This document shows positions 17,200 through 26,466 of a stretch of 64,000 bases of DNA, piece after piece. The translations under genes and the position numbers were made by a program. Position 1 is the first letter of the stretch; each line of letters starts with the position of its first letter. Origin of the DNA: Pseudonocardia alaniniphila (GTDB lineage Bacteria; Actinomycetota; Actinomycetes; Mycobacteriales; Pseudonocardiaceae). The notes beneath the pieces were generated by a model that had not been told where the DNA came from, did not search any database, and worked only from the letters and a program-made list of their open reading frames with translations. The stretch is taken from contig NZ_JAKXMK010000030.1 of assembly GCF_022524485.1 (NCBI RefSeq), forward strand, positions 1 to 64,000, given 5' to 3'.

Positions 17200-17655
17200 T
17201 CAGTCCTGGGACTTGATGCGTTTCATGGTCTGGTGCGACACGACCCGGGACACGGCCGGCAGGCCGAGCAGCTTCATGTGGTGGGTCTCGTACTCGGTCT
17301 GATCCGCCACCATCACCCGCAGGAAGTAGTCGGGTGTGCCGAAGACGCGGCGCAGTTCGACCACCTCGTCGAACGTGGCGACGGTGTCCTCGAAGTCGCG
17401 CAGCGTCCCGAGATCGGTGACCCGGATCTCGACCGAGACCGTCACCTCGAAGCCCCGCCCGACAGCGGTCGGATCGACCACCGCGCGGTAGCCGGTGATG
17501 ATCCCGTCCTCCTCGAGTCGCTTGACCCGTCGCAGACACGGCGGCGGGGTCAGGCCCACGCGCCTGGCCAGCTCGACGTTGCTCAGCCGCCCATCCTTCT
17601 GGAGGTGAAACAATATGTCTCGATCGATCGCATCGAGACGGCGGTTGTTGCGCAT
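17200..17655 (-). CDS. Lrp/AsnC-family transcriptional regulator
   Basis: A 151-residue feast/famine regulator. The N-terminal HTH reads LDAIDRDILFHLQKDGRLSN then VELARRVGLTPPPCLRRVKRL, followed by the RAM ligand domain with the GTPDYFLRVMVADQTEYE strand. The start at 17655 matches the usual Lrp length; an ATG at 17706 would add 17 unrelated residues and leave almost no space to the divergent azlC start at 17718. Divergent pairing with azlCD is the arrangement known for AzlB in Bacillus, so it probably controls branched-chain amino acid export and responds to an amino acid. Confidence 0.9.
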   Translation of the reverse strand: MRNNRRLDAIDRDILFHLQKDGRLSNVELARRVGLTPPPCLRRVKRLEEDGIITGYRAVVDPTAVGRGFEVTVSVEIRVTDLGTLRDFEDTVATFDEVVELRRVFGTPDYFLRVMVADQTEYETHHMKLLGLPAVSRVVSHQTMKRIKSQD

Positions 17656-17717
17656 CTGGCAAGGATATCGGCACAACTGGAAATCTAATATCTCGCGATA
17701 CGACATAAAATTACCGA
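17656..17717. promoter_or_regulatory. Divergent lrp-azlC promoter region with TATC/GATA dyads
   Basis: This AT-rich 62-base spacer lies between the divergent starts. It contains TATCTCGCGATA (a near-palindrome with perfect TATC/GATA ends) and a further TATCG half nearer the lrp start. Lrp proteins bind several degenerate dyads, so this is the likely site of auto- and cross-regulation. Confidence 0.5.
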
Positions 17718-18461
17718 GTGTCCGAGGTGGAGAGCGATGGCGCTGTTCCTGCCCCTGACGAGGACTCTCGAACCGTCCCTCGACCAGTCGTACTGCTCGC
17801 GCTGAAGGACTCGTTGGCGGTGGCCGTCGCGGCCGCCGCGATGGGGTTGGCGTTCGGCGTGCTGGTGTCGCAGTCGGGCCTGCCCTGGTGGTGGTCGACG
17901 ATCTTCTCTGCCGTGATCTTCGCCGGGTCGCTCGAGTTCCTGCTGCTCGGCCTGGTCATGACCTTCGCCCCGCTCGGGCAGATCGCCGCCACCGCCTTCG
18001 TGGTGAACGTCCGGCACGTGTTCTACGCGCTGTCCTTCCCGTTGCACCGGGTGCACGGCGTGGCGGGGAAGGCCTACAGCACCTTCGCGCTCACGGACGA
18101 GGCGTTCGCCCTGACGGCGAGGCCGGAAGCCCGGAACTGGAGCCGGGCGCGCATCGTGTGGGTGCAGGCGTTCGTCCAGATCTTCTGGGTGGGCAGCGTG
18201 ACCGTCGGGGCGATCGGCGGCACCTTGATCCCGGCCGGGGCGGTGGGGCTGGACTTCGCGGTGACCGCCCTGTTCGTGGTGCTGGGTATCGACGCGTTCC
18301 GCGCCCGCCGCGACGTCCCGGCCGCGATCGTCGCCGTCGCGTGCGCCCTGATCGGGCATCTGCTGTTCGGCGAGCAGATGGTCCTCGCCGCGATGGGCAT
18401 GTTCACCGCATTCCTCGTCGCCAGGTACGTGATCGCCGGGAAGGCCGGTCGCCGTGCCTGA
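17718..18461 (+). CDS. azlC: AzlC family branched-chain amino acid exporter, large subunit
   Basis: A 247-residue polytopic membrane protein. After a polar N-terminal tail come six or seven helices with the family-typical segments KDSLAVAVAAAAMGLAFGVL, FAGSLEFLLLGL, and NVRHVFYALSFPLHRVHG. With AzlD it forms a proton-driven exporter of leucine, isoleucine, valine or analogues. It starts with GTG at 17718. The azlD start overlaps its stop by eight bases, and the Lrp gene diverges from it. Confidence 0.9.
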   Translation: MSEVESDGAVPAPDEDSRTVPRPVVLLALKDSLAVAVAAAAMGLAFGVLVSQSGLPWWWSTIFSAVIFAGSLEFLLLGLVMTFAPLGQIAATAFVVNVRHVFYALSFPLHRVHGVAGKAYSTFALTDEAFALTARPEARNWSRARIVWVQAFVQIFWVGSVTVGAIGGTLIPAGAVGLDFAVTALFVVLGIDAFRARRDVPAAIVAVACALIGHLLFGEQMVLAAMGMFTAFLVARYVIAGKAGRRA

Positions 18462-18786
18462 GACCGGCTATCTGATCGCGGCAGTTCTCCTGTGCGCGGC
18501 GATCACGTGGACGCTGCGCGCGGTGCCCTTCGCCCTTCTCGCGCCGCTGCGCGAGAGCGCGATCGTCCCCTACCTCGGCGCCACCATGCCGGTGGGTGTG
18601 ATGGTGATCCTCGTCGGTCACACGCTCCGCGACGTACCGTTGTCGGCGTACCCGTTCGGCCTGCCGGTCGGCCTCGCCCTGATCGCCACCGTGGGTCTGC
18701 ACCTCCTGCTCCGGAACGTGATCATCAGCATCGCCGGGGGAACTGTAGTCAACGTGATCCTGGTGAGTGCGGTGTTCACGGGCTGA
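18454..18786 (+). CDS. azlD: AzlD family branched-chain amino acid exporter, small subunit
   Basis: A 110-residue small membrane protein with three or four helices: YLIAAVLLCAAITWTLRAVP, YLGATMPVGVMVILVG, then LPVGLALIATVGLHLLLR and a terminal SIAGGTVVNVILVSAVF. The TxxLRxxPF-like motif after helix 1 is typical of AzlD. The GTG start at 18454 overlaps the end of azlC, so it is made as the obligate partner subunit. Confidence 0.9.
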   Translation: MPETGYLIAAVLLCAAITWTLRAVPFALLAPLRESAIVPYLGATMPVGVMVILVGHTLRDVPLSAYPFGLPVGLALIATVGLHLLLRNVIISIAGGTVVNVILVSAVFTG

Positions 18787-19260
18787 GCGCGCTCGATGGC
18801 GTTCGGCGACCAGGGCATGCCCACCGCGGCGGGTGGGTTGCCCGCGCGAAGTTGTGAGCGCTAACATCTCCCCCCGCGTGATCCTTCACGGCTCCGCCTG
18901 CTCCCCGGACGAGGGTGTCCCATTGGCATCGATCCACCCCGCACAGCGCGCTCACCGCGGGTGTGGGCCGTGGACGCCCGGGCACGGCCGGCATGGCGGA
19001 GTACAGCGTTTCCGGCCACGCCCACGGCCTGATCGACCGCATGTGGACCACCATCTGCTGCGCGCTCCCGTTCCGCTGGGCACGGCAGTCCCCCTCCGGC
19101 GGCGGCTATCACGGTCGCACCGCGGCTCGCGCCGCCCTGCGTCCGGCGGCCGTCCGCCGACGTGATCCGGGCCGGCACCGCGCACGCCCGATCCCAGGAT
19201 TTGCCCGGCGTGCGCCCGGTTCCGGTTCACGGATGATCCATCTAGTCACGGGAGAGAAAA
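18787..19260. other. 474-base regulatory region upstream of sugar ABC transporter
   Basis: No supported gene lies here. A plus-strand frame runs through part of it into the binding-protein gene, but its sequence is Arg/His-rich and lacks a signal peptide. The stretch holds a LacI-type operator (18852-18866) and, at the end, the GGGAGAG ribosome site of the binding protein. Confidence 0.6.
18852..18866. promoter_or_regulatory. LacI-family operator
   Basis: TTGTGAGCGCTAACA has the CG-centred dyad TGTGAGC/GCTAACA (6 of 7 positions symmetric), the usual form of actinobacterial LacI-family sugar-repressor sites. It lies about 400 bases upstream of the binding-protein start, the first gene of the sugar transporter. 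No LacI-family gene is in the window, so the repressor must be encoded elsewhere. Confidence 0.65.
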
Positions 19261-20390
19261 TGAAGCTGGCACGGCTGGCCACGGCGGCCGCAGGCATCGT
19301 GCTTGCCACGGCGCTCGCGGCCTGTGGATCGAGCGAGAAGACGATCGATCAGCAGAGCGGTGGGGCCACCTCCGCCGCCGGAGGCCTGGTGGGCGTCACC
19401 ATGCCGACGAAGGCGTCCGAGCGCTGGATCCATGACGGTGACAACATCAAGAGCGCGCTGGAGAAGCTCGGGTACACCGTCGACCTGCAGTACGCGGAGA
19501 ATGACATCCCGACGCAGGTCAACCAGATCGAGAACCAGATCAGCAAGGGCGCCAAGCTGCTGGTGATCGCCTCGATCGACGGCACGGCCCTCACGACCCA
19601 GCTGCAGGAGGCGGCCGACAGCAAGATCCCGGTGATCTCCTACGACCGCCTGATCCGCAACAGCCCGAACGTCGACTACTACGCCACGTTCGACAACTTC
19701 ACCGTCGGGGTGCAGCAGGCGACGTCGCTGCTCACCGGCCTGGGGCTCAAGAACGCCGACGGCACCGACGGCACGGCCACCGGCCCGTTCAACATCGAGC
19801 TGTTCGGCGGCTCGCCCGACGACAACAACGCCACCTTCTTCTTCAACGGCGCGATGTCGGTGCTGAAGCCCTACATCGACAAGGGCACGCTGGTCGTGAA
19901 GAGCGGGCAGACCGACTTCAACACGGTGGCGATCCTGCGGTGGGACCCGGCCACGGCGCAGCGGCGCATGGAGGACCTGCTCACCTCGACCTACAGCGGC
20001 GGCGCCACCGTCCAAGGCGTGCTCTCGCCCTACGACGGCCTGTCCATCGGCATCCTGTCGGCCCTCAAGAGCAACGGCTACGGCACCCAGGATCACCCGT
20101 ACCCGGTGGTGACCGGCCAGGACGCCGAGGTCGCCTCGGTGAAGTCGATCATCGCCGGTGAGCAGTACTCCACGGTCTACAAGGACACCCGGCAGCTCGC
20201 CGACGTGACCGTGAAGATGGCCGACGCCGTGATCAAGGGCGGCAAGCCCGAGGTCAACAACACCACCGACTACGACAACGGCAACAAGGTCGTGCCCTCG
20301 GAGCTGCTGCAGCCGGTGGTGGTCGACAAGGACAACTACCAGAAGGTGCTGGTCGACTCCGGTTACTACACCGCCGACCAGCTGAGGTAG
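19261..20390 (+). CDS. chvE: Multiple-monosaccharide ABC transporter, substrate-binding lipoprotein (ChvE-like)
   Basis: A 376-residue extracellular sugar-binding lipoprotein of the ChvE/periplasmic-binding type I family. The signal peptide [19 protein letters not shown] is followed by the lipobox LAAC, with the modified Cys at residue 21. The mature part has [40 protein letters not shown], and the closing hinge motif with [15 protein letters not shown], all as in ChvE. The start is set by GGGAGAG 5 bases upstream and by the signal peptide. It is the first gene of an operon with mmsA (6-base gap) and mmsB. Likely sugars are xylose, arabinose, galactose or glucose; specificity is not readable. 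Confidence 0.92.
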
Positions 20391-20395
20391 GGGTC

Positions 20396-21925
20396 ATGGT
20401 CGACGAGATCCTGCGGATGAGGGGGATCACCAAGAGGTTCCCTGGCGTGACCGCGCTGGAGGACGTCAACCTGTCGGTGCGCCGCGGGGAGATCCACGCC
20501 ATCTGCGGGGAGAACGGCGCCGGGAAGTCGACGCTCATGAAGGTGCTCTCCGGGGTGTACCCGCACGGCGACTACGAGGGTGAGATCCACTTCGACGGTG
20601 AGCTGTGCACGTTCTCGAGCATCCGCGACAGCGAGCAGCGCGGGATCGTGATCATCCATCAGGAGCTGGCGCTGTGCCCGCAGCTCTCTATCGCCGAGAA
20701 CGTCTTCCTGGGCAACGAGCAGGCCACCCGTGGCCTGATCGACTGGAACCGCACCAACCACCAGGCGGCGGCCCTGCTGGCCCGGGTGGGTCTCGCGGAG
20801 AACCCGGTGACCCCGGTGCTCGACCTCGGTGTGGGCAAGCAGCAGCTCGTGGAGATCGCGAAGGCGTTGTCCAAGGAGGTGCGGCTGCTCATCCTCGACG
20901 AGCCGACCGCGGCCCTCAACGACGACGACTCGGAGCACCTGCTCGACCTGCTCCGCGGGCTGCGGGACGAGGGCATCACCTCGGTGATCATCTCCCACAA
21001 GCTCAACGAGATCGCCGCCGTCGCCGACTCGATCACGATCATCCGGGACGGGCGGTCGATCGAGACGCTGGACATGAAGGCCGACGAGGTGACCGAGGAC
21101 CGGATCATCTCGCTGATGGTCGGCCGGGCCCTCGAGAACCGCTTCCCGCCCCACGAGTCGAACGTGGGGGAGGAGGTGCTGCGGATCGAGGACTGGACGG
21201 TGCACAGCTCGAGCCAGCCCGATCGGGTCGTGGTCTCGGGCGCGAACCTGACCCTGCGCCGCGGCGAGATCGTGGGGCTCGCGGGTCTGATGGGCGCAGG
21301 TCGCACCGAGCTGGCCATGAGCGTGTTCGGCCGGTCCTACGGAACCAACATCTCCGGGCGCCTCATCAAGGACGGCCAGGAGATCCAAGTGCGCACGGTG
21401 CAGGACGCGATCCGTCATCGCATCGCCTACGTCACCGAGGACCGCAAGCGCTACGGCCTCAACCTCATCGAGGACATCAAGCGCAACGTCTCCGCGGCCC
21501 GGCTGGGCAAGCTCGCCCGCCGCGGCTGGGTGGACGACAACGAGGAGTACCGCGTGGCCGAGGGGTTCCGGCGCAGCCTGAACATCAAGGCCCGCAACGT
21601 CCAGAGCGTGACCGGGAAGCTCAGCGGCGGCAACCAGCAGAAGGTCGTGCTGGCGAAGTGGATCTTCACCGACCCGGACGTGCTGATCCTCGACGAGCCG
21701 ACCCGTGGCATCGACGTCGGGGCCAAGTACGAGATCTACACGATCATCAACAGTCTCGCCGCCGAGGGCAAAGCGGTGCTGGTCATCTCCTCGGAGCTGC
21801 CCGAGCTGCTCGGCCTGTGCGACCGGATCTACACGCTCTCGAGCGGGCGGATCACCGGTGAGGTGAGCCGGGAGGACGCGACCCAGGAACGGCTCATGCA
21901 GTACATGACCACGGAACAGGAGTAG
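20396..21925 (+). CDS. mmsA: Multiple-monosaccharide ABC transporter, ATP-binding protein
   Basis: A 509-residue double ATPase of the sugar ABC type (GguA/MmsA). The first half has Walker [11 protein letters not shown] (~38-47), a Q-loop at [11 protein letters not shown], and Walker [12 protein letters not shown]. In the second half, Walker A is degenerate ([10 protein letters not shown]) while signature LSGGNQQK and Walker [12 protein letters not shown] are intact, as is normal for this class. It energises uptake by MmsB of sugars delivered by the upstream lipoprotein. The three genes are spaced by 5-8 bases and are a single transcript. Confidence 0.94.
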   Translation: MVDEILRMRGITKRFPGVTALEDVNLSVRRGEIHAICGENGAGKSTLMKVLSGVYPHGDYEGEIHFDGELCTFSSIRDSEQRGIVIIHQELALCPQLSIAENVFLGNEQATRGLIDWNRTNHQAAALLARVGLAENPVTPVLDLGVGKQQLVEIAKALSKEVRLLILDEPTAALNDDDSEHLLDLLRGLRDEGITSVIISHKLNEIAAVADSITIIRDGRSIETLDMKADEVTEDRIISLMVGRALENRFPPHESNVGEEVLRIEDWTVHSSSQPDRVVVSGANLTLRRGEIVGLAGLMGAGRTELAMSVFGRSYGTNISGRLIKDGQEIQVRTVQDAIRHRIAYVTEDRKRYGLNLIEDIKRNVSAARLGKLARRGWVDDNEEYRVAEGFRRSLNIKARNVQSVTGKLSGGNQQKVVLAKWIFTDPDVLILDEPTRGIDVGAKYEIYTIINSLAAEGKAVLVISSELPELLGLCDRIYTLSSGRITGEVSREDATQERLMQYMTTEQE

Positions 21926-21933
21926 GCGAACCC

Positions 21934-23199
21934 ATGTCCAGCACCACCTCCGCAGACATCGGGGCCGCCGCTCCGGGCGGGACGGGCCTGCCTCCGGCCC
22001 CGCCGTCGTCACCGGCATTGCGCCGGTTCTCGATCAACCCCCGGCAGAGCGGCATCTACGTCGCGTTCGTGCTGATCGTCGTGCTGTTCTCGGTGCTCAC
22101 CGACGGCGCGCTGCTGACACCGCAGAACATCTCCAACATCATCGTCCAGAACTCCTACATCCTGGTCCTCGCGATCGGGATGATCCTGATCATCATCGCG
22201 GGGCACATCGATCTCTCGGCCGGCTCGGTCGTGGCGGTCACGGGAGCGTTGTCCGCGGTGCTGATGGTCAACCTCGAGGTGCCGTGGCCACTGGCGGTGC
22301 TCATCACGCTCGTGGCGGGCGCCCTCGTCGGGGCCTGGCAGGGATTCTGGGTCGCGTACTTCGGGATCCCCGCGTTCATCGTGACGCTCGCCGGGATGCT
22401 GCTCTTCCGGGCGCTCACCCTCACCGTGCTCGGCAACCAGGGGATCGGGCCGTTCCCGGACCCGATCCGCACGCTGTCCAACGGTTTCACCGAGGGCTAC
22501 CTGGGCAACATCGGGCTCGGTCCGTTGGGCGGCGCCGACCTGCTGAGCCTGCTGGTGGGTCTCGCAGTGGTGGCCGGCTACGCCATCGCGCAGTGGCGGC
22601 AGCGCGCGGGGAGGCTCGGGTACGGGCAGATCGTCGACCCGATGCCCATCTTCGTGCTCAAGATCGTCGCGGCCGCCGTCATCGTGATGGCCGTGGTGGT
22701 GCAGCTGGCGCGGTTCCGGAACCTGCCGTGGGTGCTGGTGCTGCTCGCGGTGCTCGTGCTCGGGTACACGCTGCTGACCACCCGGTCCGTCTTCGGCAGG
22801 CACATCTACGCCATCGGCGGCAACCTCTCGGCGGCCACCCTGTCAGGCGTGAAGGTCAAGTCGGTGACCTTCTGGATCTTCGTGAACATGGGGGTGCTGG
22901 CGGCGCTGGCCGGCGTCATCTTCGCCGGCCGGCTCAACCAGGCCGGTCCGACGGCGGGCACCAACTTCGAGCTCGACGCCATCGCCGCCGCGTTCATCGG
23001 AGGCGCGGCGGTGCAGGGCGGCGTCGGCAAGGTGGTCGGGGCGATCACGGGTGGCCTGATCATGGCCGTGATCAACAACGGCATGTCGCTCATCGGCGCT
23101 CCGAGCGAGCGCGTGATGCTGGTGAAGGGCCTCGTGCTGCTCGCCGCGGTCGCCTACGACATCTGGACGAAGCGCAGGGCAGCCTCGGCCGCACGGTGA
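21934..23199 (+). CDS. mmsB: Multiple-monosaccharide ABC transporter, permease
   Basis: A 421-residue permease of the BPD_transp_2 family (GguB/MmsB). An N-terminal Pro/Ser-rich cytoplasmic tail leads into about ten helices. Marks are the segment ILVLAIGMILIIIAGHIDLS, with the conserved GHIDLSAGS loop, and the C-terminal FIGGAAVQGGVGKVVGAITG. It forms the channel for the ChvE-like lipoprotein and MmsA. It is followed by a strong hairpin terminator shared with the convergent copper ATPase gene. Confidence 0.93.
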   Translation: MSSTTSADIGAAAPGGTGLPPAPPSSPALRRFSINPRQSGIYVAFVLIVVLFSVLTDGALLTPQNISNIIVQNSYILVLAIGMILIIIAGHIDLSAGSVVAVTGALSAVLMVNLEVPWPLAVLITLVAGALVGAWQGFWVAYFGIPAFIVTLAGMLLFRALTLTVLGNQGIGPFPDPIRTLSNGFTEGYLGNIGLGPLGGADLLSLLVGLAVVAGYAIAQWRQRAGRLGYGQIVDPMPIFVLKIVAAAVIVMAVVVQLARFRNLPWVLVLLAVLVLGYTLLTTRSVFGRHIYAIGGNLSAATLSGVKVKSVTFWIFVNMGVLAALAGVIFAGRLNQAGPTAGTNFELDAIAAAFIGGAAVQGGVGKVVGAITGGLIMAVINNGMSLIGAPSERVMLVKGLVLLAAVAYDIWTKRRAASAAR

Positions 23200-23229
23200 A
23201 CACCGCGCGCCGGGCACGGTAGGGCTGCC

Positions 23230-23263
23230 GATGGGCGGTTCCCCACTCGGGGAGCCGCCCATC
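23230..23263. terminator. Bidirectional hairpin terminator between mmsB and copA
   Basis: Fifteen-base arms (23230-23244 and 23249-23263) pair around the loop ACTC with one G-T wobble. It lies 31 bases after the mmsB stop and 22 bases from the copA stop on the other strand, so it can stop both transcripts. Confidence 0.8.
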
Positions 23264-23284
23264 GTGCTGTCGGGAGATCCGTGG

Positions 23285-25534
23285 TCACGCGGTGCGCCGC
23301 CGCCCGGCGAGCCGGAGGCTGTTGGTGACGACGAGGACGGAGCTGGCCGCCATGGCGGCCCCCGCGAGCATGGGATGCAACATCCCCGCGGCCGCGATGG
23401 GCAGGGCGAGGATGTTGTAGCCGAAGGCCCAGGCCAGGTTGGCCTTGATCACGGTGAGGGTGCGGCGGGAGATCCGGATGGCATCGACGGCCGCCGTGAG
23501 ATCGGCGCGGACGAGCGTGATGTCGGCTGCCGACATCGCGATGTCGGTGCCGGTGCCCATGGCGATGCCGAGGTCGGCCTGCGCCAGCGCGGCGGCGTCG
23601 TTGATGCCGTCGCCCACCATCGCGACGACCCGGCCTTGCGACTGCAACCGCGCGACGAGCTCGACCTTGTCGGTCGGGAGCGCCTCGGCCACCACGGTGG
23701 TGATCCCGACCGTGTCCGCGACCGCGCGTGCGGCGCCCTCGCCGTCACCGGTGAGGAGCACGGGTTCGAGCCCGAGCCTGCGCAGCTCGGCGATCGCCTC
23801 GGCGCTGGTCGGCCTGATCGTGTCGGACAGGACGAGCACCGCACGGGCGCGACCGGCCCAGGCCAGGGTCACGGTCGTGCGTCCCGACGCCGCGGCGTCC
23901 GTGAGCAGCCCGTCCAGGGCGTCGGGAAGCGCGATGCCGCGCTCCTGCAGCAGGCGGGGCCGACCGAGCAGCGCCTCGCTGCCGCCGATGTCGCCCTGCA
24001 TGCCGAGCCCGTCCAGCGAGACGACCTCGCGTACCTCGGCGGTGGTGTCCACCCCCTGCTCGGCGGCGTAGCGGGCGACCGCCTGGGCCACCGGGTGCGT
24101 CGACGTGCCGGCCAGCGCGCCGGCCACGGCGAGCACCTCGTCGCGATCCTCACCGTCGACGGGCACGACGTCGGTCACGTTCATCTCGCCGGTCGTGACC
24201 GTGCCGGTCTTGTCGAGCACGATGGTGTCGACCCGGCGGGTGGACTCGAGCACCGCCGGCCCCGTGACGAGCACGCCGAGCTGCGCGGCGCGGCCGGTGC
24301 CGACCAGAAGCGCGGTGGGCGTGGCGAGCCCGAGGGCACACGGGCAGGCGACGATCAGAACCGCCGTGGCGGCGGCGAAGGCCGTGCCCGCTCCGGCGGT
24401 GGAGCCGGCCCAGAACCCCCAGGTGGCGGCGGCGAGCATGAACACGACCGGCACGAACTCGCCGCAGACGCGGTCGGCGAGCCGCTGCACGGCGGCCTTC
24501 CCGGTCTGCGCGCGCTCGACGAGGGCGGCCGTGCGCGCGAGCTGGGTGTCGGCCCCGACACGGGTGGCCCGCACGACGAGTCGGCCACCGAGTACGACGC
24601 ACCCGCCGATCACGTCATCGCCCGCCGTGACGTCGACGGGCGCCGGTTCCCCGGTGATCGCCGCGGTGTCGACCGCGCACGAACCCTCGACCACCACGCC
24701 GTCGGTGGCGACCTTCTCACCGGGTCGCACCACGAAGGTGTCGCCGACGGCCAGCCGCTCGGCCGGCACGAGGTGTTCCCGCCCGTCGACCAGCAGCCGG
24801 GCGTCCGTCGCGGCGAGCGCGAGCAGGCCGCGGAGCGCGGCTCCCGAGCGCCGGCGGGCCCGCGCCTCCAGGTAACGCCCGGCGAGCACGAACGTCGTGA
24901 CCCCAGCGGCGACCTCCAGGTAGATCTGTCCTGGTGCGCGGCTCGGGGAGAGCGTGAGGTCGAAGGTGTGCGTGAGGCCCGGCCTGCCCGCCGTGCCGAA
25001 GATCATGGCGTAGACCGACCAGAGGAACGCGGCGAGCGTCCCGACGGAGACCAGGGTGTCCATCGTCGCGGACCCGTGTCGCAGGTTCCTGAGCGCCGCG
25101 CGATGAAACGGCAGCGCGCCCCACAGCACGACAGGTGCGGTGAGGCCGAGTGCGGTCCACTGCCAGTACGGGAACTGGATGGCGGGAACCATCGACAACA
25201 CGATCACCGGCACGGCCAGCGCCGCGCACGCGACGAGCTGCAGCCGCCGTCCGTCGAGCTCGAGGTCCTGGGCCAGCTCGGCCTCGTCGTCGCGTGTGGC
25301 CGGTTCCGGCTGCCGGGCCGTGTAGCCGGCGCGCTCGATCGCGGCCACGAGATCCTCGACGTTCACGGTGCCGCCGTGCGTGACTGCAGCCCGGCCCGTC
25401 GCGTAGTTGACGCTCGCCTGCACGTCGCCGAGCTTGCGCAGCGTCCGCTCGACGCGCGCGGCGCACGCTCCGCACGTCATGCCTTCGACGATCAGCTCGG
25501 TGTCCGCGGTCGGTGCGGACAGGACCGCGGTCAC
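23285..25534 (-). CDS. copA: Copper-type heavy-metal P1B ATPase
   Basis: A 749-residue heavy-metal exporter. One N-terminal HMA domain has GMTCGACAARV (CxxC at 21/24). Eight helices follow, with the metal-transport CPC in ACPCALGLATPTAL. The phosphorylation motif is DKTGTVTTG, the nucleotide-binding motif includes STHPVAQAV, and the hinge is GDGINDAAAL. CPC with the HMA domain indicates Cu(I) efflux. The GTG start at 25534 overlaps the stop of a 43-codon membrane-peptide gene by four bases (GTGA), so the two are translationally coupled. No CsoR gene or clear CsoR site is visible. Confidence 0.94.
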   Translation of the reverse strand: MTAVLSAPTADTELIVEGMTCGACAARVERTLRKLGDVQASVNYATGRAAVTHGGTVNVEDLVAAIERAGYTARQPEPATRDDEAELAQDLELDGRRLQLVACAALAVPVIVLSMVPAIQFPYWQWTALGLTAPVVLWGALPFHRAALRNLRHGSATMDTLVSVGTLAAFLWSVYAMIFGTAGRPGLTHTFDLTLSPSRAPGQIYLEVAAGVTTFVLAGRYLEARARRRSGAALRGLLALAATDARLLVDGREHLVPAERLAVGDTFVVRPGEKVATDGVVVEGSCAVDTAAITGEPAPVDVTAGDDVIGGCVVLGGRLVVRATRVGADTQLARTAALVERAQTGKAAVQRLADRVCGEFVPVVFMLAAATWGFWAGSTAGAGTAFAAATAVLIVACPCALGLATPTALLVGTGRAAQLGVLVTGPAVLESTRRVDTIVLDKTGTVTTGEMNVTDVVPVDGEDRDEVLAVAGALAGTSTHPVAQAVARYAAEQGVDTTAEVREVVSLDGLGMQGDIGGSEALLGRPRLLQERGIALPDALDGLLTDAAASGRTTVTLAWAGRARAVLVLSDTIRPTSAEAIAELRRLGLEPVLLTGDGEGAARAVADTVGITTVVAEALPTDKVELVARLQSQGRVVAMVGDGINDAAALAQADLGIAMGTGTDIAMSAADITLVRADLTAAVDAIRISRRTLTVIKANLAWAFGYNILALPIAAAGMLHPMLAGAAMAASSVLVVTNSLRLAGRRRTA

Positions 25535-25662
25535 GGGTGGCCGTGCGCGGAATCGGGGGCGGGCGGGGGCGGCGGATCGAGGATGCGGCCTGCCTGCCAA
25601 CCACCCGCCACGGTGAGAGCGAGCACCACGAGGAACGCGGCGACGCGCCCGGCATTGGCCAT
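25531..25662 (-). CDS. Small single-helix protein (43 aa) translationally coupled to copA
   Basis: A 43-residue frame. The N-terminus MANAGRVAAFLVVLALTVAG is one membrane helix; it is followed by a proline run (PPPPPAP) and a tail with two His (SAHGHP). Its TGA overlaps the copA GTG by four bases, the same coupling seen between real operon genes here. The length, topology and His tail suggest a membrane-anchored accessory peptide for copper export, but no family is recognised. It resembles the N-terminal anchor of larger actinobacterial secreted metal-binding proteins, so it could also be a remnant of one. The ribosome site is weak. Confidence 0.55.
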   Translation of the reverse strand: MANAGRVAAFLVVLALTVAGGWQAGRILDPPPPPAPDSAHGHP

Positions 25663-26047
25663 GGTGAGGGGCGGATCCTGAATGGAGGGAGGTACGGCCA
25701 CGGCGGAAATCTAGGGAGGTCAGGGGTGTCCGGGTTGCCAAGCTGAGTTCGGTCGGCGGTGTGCGCCCTTTGGGACGCGATGAGTGGTTTGGCGCTGGTC
25801 TGTTCGGCGTAGCCTACTGCTCCGTCCGCGCGTGATGATCTTCAGGTTCGTCGTGCTTCGCCCGGCTTCGTCATCTCGGCGCACCAGGGGGACCTGCAGA
25901 CGTGCGCGATTGACCGGTCGGGACGGCGGGCGGGGTGAACGCTGCGCCGGCCGGTCGCACAGCACGCCGAACGCGTCGAGCCCCGCCTGGCCCCACCGGG
26001 CACCTGATCGGCCCCGGCGGCGCCCAGCGTGTTACGCCCGCAACCGC
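25663..26047. other. 385-base intergenic region
   Basis: This lies between the copA leader gene and the hypothetical gene ending at 26048, all on the minus strand. Open frames are present in several phases but none shows family likeness. It should contain the promoter of the copper operon; I found no convincing CsoR or CopY dyad. Confidence 0.4.
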
Positions 26048-26386
26048 CTACTCGGCTTTCACCTGCTCCGACTGCATCGCTTCCACCGCTGCGTGGAGGT
26101 TGGCCTTCCACGTCCCGGCGGCGTTGTAGTAGCCCACGAGCGGCAGGTGCACGTACACCCAGTCGCCGAGGACGTCGCTCTGGCCGGCGATGAACGCCAG
26201 GTAGTAGTGCTGCCGCTCGCTGGCCGGCTGCTTGTACCTGATCTTCTCGCCGATCTCGCGGGAGAGGGGGTCGCCGGAGTCGTCGCGGTACTGGTCCCAT
26301 TGTTCGCCGATGCGTTCGGCGACCTGTCCATTGAGGGGGCCGCCGACGAAGATCACGGGTCTGGTCACGGCGAGGAATGCTCGCAT
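26048..26386 (-). CDS. Hypothetical protein (112 aa)
   Basis: I do not recognise this 112-residue soluble protein. It opens with a short hydrophobic strand and the motif VIFVGGPLNGQ, then a charged helix-forming part (ERIGEQWDQYRDD and SREIGEKIRYKQ), then aromatic segments (RQHYYLAFIAG and WVYVHLPLVGYYN) and a polar C-terminus. The GGPLNG element recalls small actinobacterial and phage hypothetical proteins. The start is uncertain: ATG 26386 is taken, and a GTG at residue 7 would also serve. It stands alone. Confidence 0.6.
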   Translation of the reverse strand: MRAFLAVTRPVIFVGGPLNGQVAERIGEQWDQYRDDSGDPLSREIGEKIRYKQPASERQHYYLAFIAGQSDVLGDWVYVHLPLVGYYNAAGTWKANLHAAVEAMQSEQVKAE

Positions 26387-26466
26387 GCCACCCACACGGC
26401 CGTCCCGCTGGTTGCACCACACCGTGGTCAGCGGACAGCGGCCCGTAGGGACTCGGCGAGAGTTCC

